NCBI RefSeq assembly: GCF_010015445.1
Contig: NC_053127.1
Coordinates: forward strand, 5,758,004 to 5,822,003
Source: Perca fluviatilis
Lineage: Eukaryota > Chordata > Actinopteri > Perciformes > Percidae
Reading direction: 5' to 3'
DNA: 64,000 nt
The notes under the pieces were generated by a model. It was not told where the DNA came from. It saw nothing but the letters and a program-made list of their open reading frames with translations, and did not search any database. Below, piece after piece: positions 60,895-64,000 of this stretch. A program made the position numbers and the translations under genes. Positions within the stretch are counted from its first letter, which is position 1, and each line of letters opens with the position of its first letter.

Positions 60895-61370
60895 TCAGTA
60901 TTTTCAACCCAGTCTCATTGCAGTACGTGAAATTTTTTTTTTTTGTGGTGGCCAGCACGAAAATGTAAACTAATGTATTTAAATGGGAAGCATATGTCGT
61001 GGTCACAGCACGACTACGGTAGCGAGTAGTATGAAATGCCGAAAATCCACGTAAGGAGGTTGGTTGGTTGGGGTGGTTGATGGGTCAAACAATTCAGGAC
61101 TTTCACCCCGGAGGCCGGGGATCGCGTCCCGCGTGTGGCGTGTTGTTTCCCCGTTAACCGTCCCGTTATTGTCGCGCGTTCCCTGCAGCCGTCTCCCGGC
61201 GTGTGAGGCGTCCTCCCCCGGGATGTGGCGTTTGCTTTCCCCGTTAATCTCCGTATAGACCATTTCGTGCTGGCCACCACGAAAAAAACGACAAAAACGT
61301 CCCTGCGAACACGTATCAATGGATTAAATATAACGTCACCATTTCACGAACTGCCGTGAGACCGTGTTGG
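60895..61370. repeat. Interspersed repeat with inverted ends
   Basis: 'gcagtacgtgaaattttttt' with 'gtggtggccagcacgaaaat' on the left and 'cgtgctggccaccacgaaaa' with 'atttcacgaactgccgtgag' on the right are inverted counterparts. The core is GC-rich with a repeated 'tttccccgttaa' motif. Non-coding. Confidence 0.6.
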
Positions 61371-61729
61371 TAATTTATGAGTCGGGCTCAGACCACCTCT
61401 AAATGTGGTCTGAGTGATCGGATCTTAATGCATCCTGAGTGCGTTTCCACCTGTACTCCACCTATACTGGCCTACTACTCCAACTGTACTGTCAATTCAA
61501 TTCAACTGTCCACTTGTGATCCCATCACCTTCAATTCCCCTCCACTGCAGCTCAGCCAAGAATCAACATGTGCGAGGAAACAGGACGAATAGACTGTGAC
61601 TTCCGAAGGTACTTACTTGACTTGTCAAAGTCATCCTGCTGAAGCTTATATAAGCTTTAACTGGAATGTATAATGCATTTTTGCACAGAACAAGGACTGT
61701 ATATTTTAGCCCCCATCTCACACACTTAC

Positions 61730-61968
61730 GGTGCTTTAGGATGGACAGGAGGAACAATCCGTGTACAGCAACCAAAAACTGTTGCAATATACATACTGTA
61801 CAGCATGTATATTGAAACAGGTTTTTCTGGGTAGTTTGCATTAAAACTGGCAGCATGAATAGAGTTGAAGTGCCGCTTCAGGTTGTCTGCTTTGAATACA
61901 GATACAGTCTGTATGGATATTAGGCATGTCGAGTTAGCACTGCTGTGGTCCGGTGTAGCAGGGCTCAC
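61730..61968 (-). pseudogene. ZBED/hAT-transposase-like zinc-finger remnant
   Basis: The minus-strand frame contains 'VFKADNLKRHFNSIHAASFN' followed by 'ANYPEKPVS'. This resembles the 'sLkrHfe..H..f...yp' segment seen in hAT-derived ZBED or GTF2IRD2-like proteins. Only about 35 residues are recognisable and no catalytic domain follows. Confidence 0.4.
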
Positions 61969-62089
61969 TGCTACCGTGGGTTAAAAGATACAAAAGAGAC
62001 AGACTTTCAAAAATCGTTAATAATATAGACAGCAGATATTAAGATAGCTTTCTGATTGGATACCAACTTAAGAGACTCAGAGTACAACA

Positions 62090-62433
62090 TGTCAAATCCA
62101 ACCTCCAAAAGCCTGCTTTTCGATGATTTTCACGTCGCGTAATTACATCACTTCATAACGTTCCCATGGCAACAGGGGGAAACGGCTACTCTTGTGTGAA
62201 GTAAACGCAACATTTTTTCAACTTTCTGCTAAGATATATGTGACTTTTTTGCAACGAAAATGCGGGGATTATGAAATCATGCAAGCGCCTCATACTTTGC
62301 GCGGAAATCTGCAATTTATGCTGCGAAAGTGCGGCATATTTGAAAAAATGCGGCCCCCGTATGAATATGCGGACTTTGGCTGATTATGCATTGAATTATG
62401 CGATCGCATAATCGCGTTTTTCTGGAGGGACTG
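62090..62433. mobile_element. Truncated, inverted copy of the MITE at 51520-52006
   Basis: 'acgttcccatggcaacaggg', 'gtgtgaagtaaacgcaacat' and 'gcgtttttctggagggactg' are the reverse complement of segments of 51520-51810. The far end of the element is missing. The interval 61980-62090 has nothing recognised. Confidence 0.75.
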
Positions 62434-62547
62434 ATCTATCGCAGTCCAGTCCTGTCTCTGTGGTGTGTGGCAGCCAACTGAAGGTCCAGCACGCTACTGC
62501 ATGTAAAGGGAGAGTTTAATTACAACAACGAAAAGCTGAGACAATTA

Positions 62548-63160
62548 AAGGCTCTGACACACCAACCCGACGGCCGACTGTCGGCAGAAAAGACAGTCGG
62601 ACCGATCAGTCAGCTCCCGTCTCTCCGAGTGGGACAAAAAAGTGCCTCGGAAAACACACCGAAGCGACGCTGACTTGATCGTACGTTCTGCGCGTGCGCA
62701 AGGCGTAATACGTCTCCATAACAGCAGGCGGCGCTAATCTGTATTGTCGCCCCAAAAAAATTAAAACCTGAAATGACCTAGTAAACACAGCGCACGCTGT
62801 CATCGTTTATCGTCAGTCATTGTTTTCATCAAAGAGAGGTGATAGTAGTCAAGAAGGGTCGTTGCCGTCATTACTCGCTGAACGGAAGTAAATACGATGG
62901 CTAGTAATAAGAAGATTCTGGCGCTGTCAGCTCCGGTTTTCTCGCGCACTGATTCGCTAGTCAAGGGCTGGCACTCCACCAATCAGATTGGTCATTGAGT
63001 CCGACTGCCCACTGACCGATTCAACGAGTCAAATCGGTCAAAATGGATGCCGACGGCTCCTCCGGCTGACAACGGCACGGAACACACCGAACAGACTCGA
63101 GTCACCGACCTCGCCAGACTGTCCGACGGCCGATAATCGGGTTGGAGTGTCAGCGCCTAA
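62548..63160. mobile_element. DNA transposon derivative with about 40-bp inverted ends
   Basis: The left end 'aggctctgacacaccaaccc' 'gacggccgac' and the right end 'gtccgacggccgataatcgg' 'gttggagtgtcagcgcct' are inverted. Interior ORFs (60-86 codons) show no transposase motif. Harbinger-like by design, but this is unproven. Confidence 0.65.
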
Positions 63161-64000
63161 ACTCACCTGGCACTGCTCTCCTGCTCTATCCCCACACCTC
63201 TCTCCACTGCAGCTGATGGCAGACCACGCCCACCTCCACATCCGGTAAAAAAAAAAGCAACCTATACTTACATATACCTATACCTATACGTAGTCCAGTC
63301 AGTTTTGAACTGACGGTTCTCCTGGTCTACCTTCCATATCTTGGCAAATGCCACGTTGGTTTGACTGCATTGATTGTCTTTTTGTGACGAAGTGGTCAGT
63401 CCTTGGAATGACAGAGGGCTAAATTATCAGTAGTGGCCCATAGGGGTCCATAGAGGGGGGGCGGCCCTTCTGGCATTTGCCCAAATTCCGGATGGCCAGT
63501 CCGTCACTGGCTGATTTCAAAATAAAGCAGAGCCGTGGATATTTAATGTGTATTATAACAAGTGAACGTCACTGCTGTCAGCGTGGGCCAGACATTTGGC
63601 TCTTGCGGGCTGCTAATTGGGATTGACTGCTGTACTGTATGGGCATGTGGGTGTTGTTTTAAGCTAGACTTACAGAAAAATGTGAACCTATCCTTTAAAC
63701 AACCTGTCAACTATCACTTCCCACCGGCAGTGGAGTCTCCCATCACTTGAAGTAGGCTACTGAACTTAAAGCCAAGCTGCGGTGACACATTCCCCCCCCG
63801 GGATTAATACGTGACAAACCGCTCAGTGATGTCACTCTTCTCAACTGTCAGACTGATCCGATAAAACCTGACATCGGATCATCATCAGGCTGAACTCTTT
63901 CCTCACTTTCCTTGAGACAGGACTGACTGAATCACTGGGACAATAGTGAAATTGGTTCAGTGCTGATGTGCAATTGTCACAAGTGAGCCAGTACAATCCC
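63161..64000. other. Right-hand flank without recognised gene
   Basis: No exon, RNA gene or clear repeat boundary was identified. The string near 63460, 'ggcccttctggcatttgccc', resembles an interspersed fish repeat, but the evidence is weak. Confidence 0.35.

Overview
The window is vertebrate, almost certainly teleost fish, nuclear DNA. It has spliced genes with GT/AG introns, a tRNA-derived SINE, Tc1-like and hAT-like elements, many MITEs, minisatellites and microsatellites, and the first coding exon of a recognisable vertebrate gene. That exon (55990-56139, minus strand) encodes the N-terminus of polypeptide N-acetylgalactosaminyltransferase 10 (galnt10). I recognised no second galnt10 exon, so positions 1-55989 are read as (part of) its first intron, and 56140-64000 as its promoter and upstream flank.

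The main content is a giant DNA transposon at about 17674-51345 (33.7 kb), bounded by terminal inverted repeats of about 0.62 kb (left) and 0.97 kb (right). It belongs to the KDZ (Kyakuja-Dileera-Zisupton) superfamily. A 15-exon minus-strand gene (41415-50205) can be followed from an N-terminal cysteine cluster to the stop codon; with three single-base indels allowed for, exon lengths and intron phases give 854 residues. A second, convergent gene on the plus strand (18683-25880, 11 exons recognised) encodes a roughly 410-residue protein with a homeodomain-like helix-turn-helix, an HMG-box-like region and a C-terminal PHD-like zinc finger. I know of no named family with this combination. Both genes appear to start from the same sequence: each TIR carries an ETS-type CCGGAAGT site followed by a splice donor, and each ATG lies at or two bases after the first acceptor. 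The two-gene, two-TIR unit looks like a complete autonomous element and is the best candidate for an under-described system.

The middle of the element is present twice in tandem (about 22029-33966 and 33967-45738). Each unit holds the 3' exons of the accessory gene, the 3' exons of the transposase and the same Tc1 insertion. The units differ by many 1-5 bp indels, so the duplication may be an assembly artefact; if so the real element is about 21.8 kb. The Tc1 copy in the right unit has an intact 339-residue transposase ORF, but its third catalytic residue is Asp rather than Glu.

Layout: 1-17560, galnt10 intron with SINE, MITEs, minisatellites and no recognised gene; 17565-52880, an older repeat split by nested insertions including the KDZ element; 52881-55989, intron with MITE and LINE remnants; 55990-56320, galnt10 exon 1 and promoter; 56584-64000, upstream flank with hAT-type MITEs, a LINE ORF2 fragment, a minisatellite-bearing MITE and a ZBED-like remnant.
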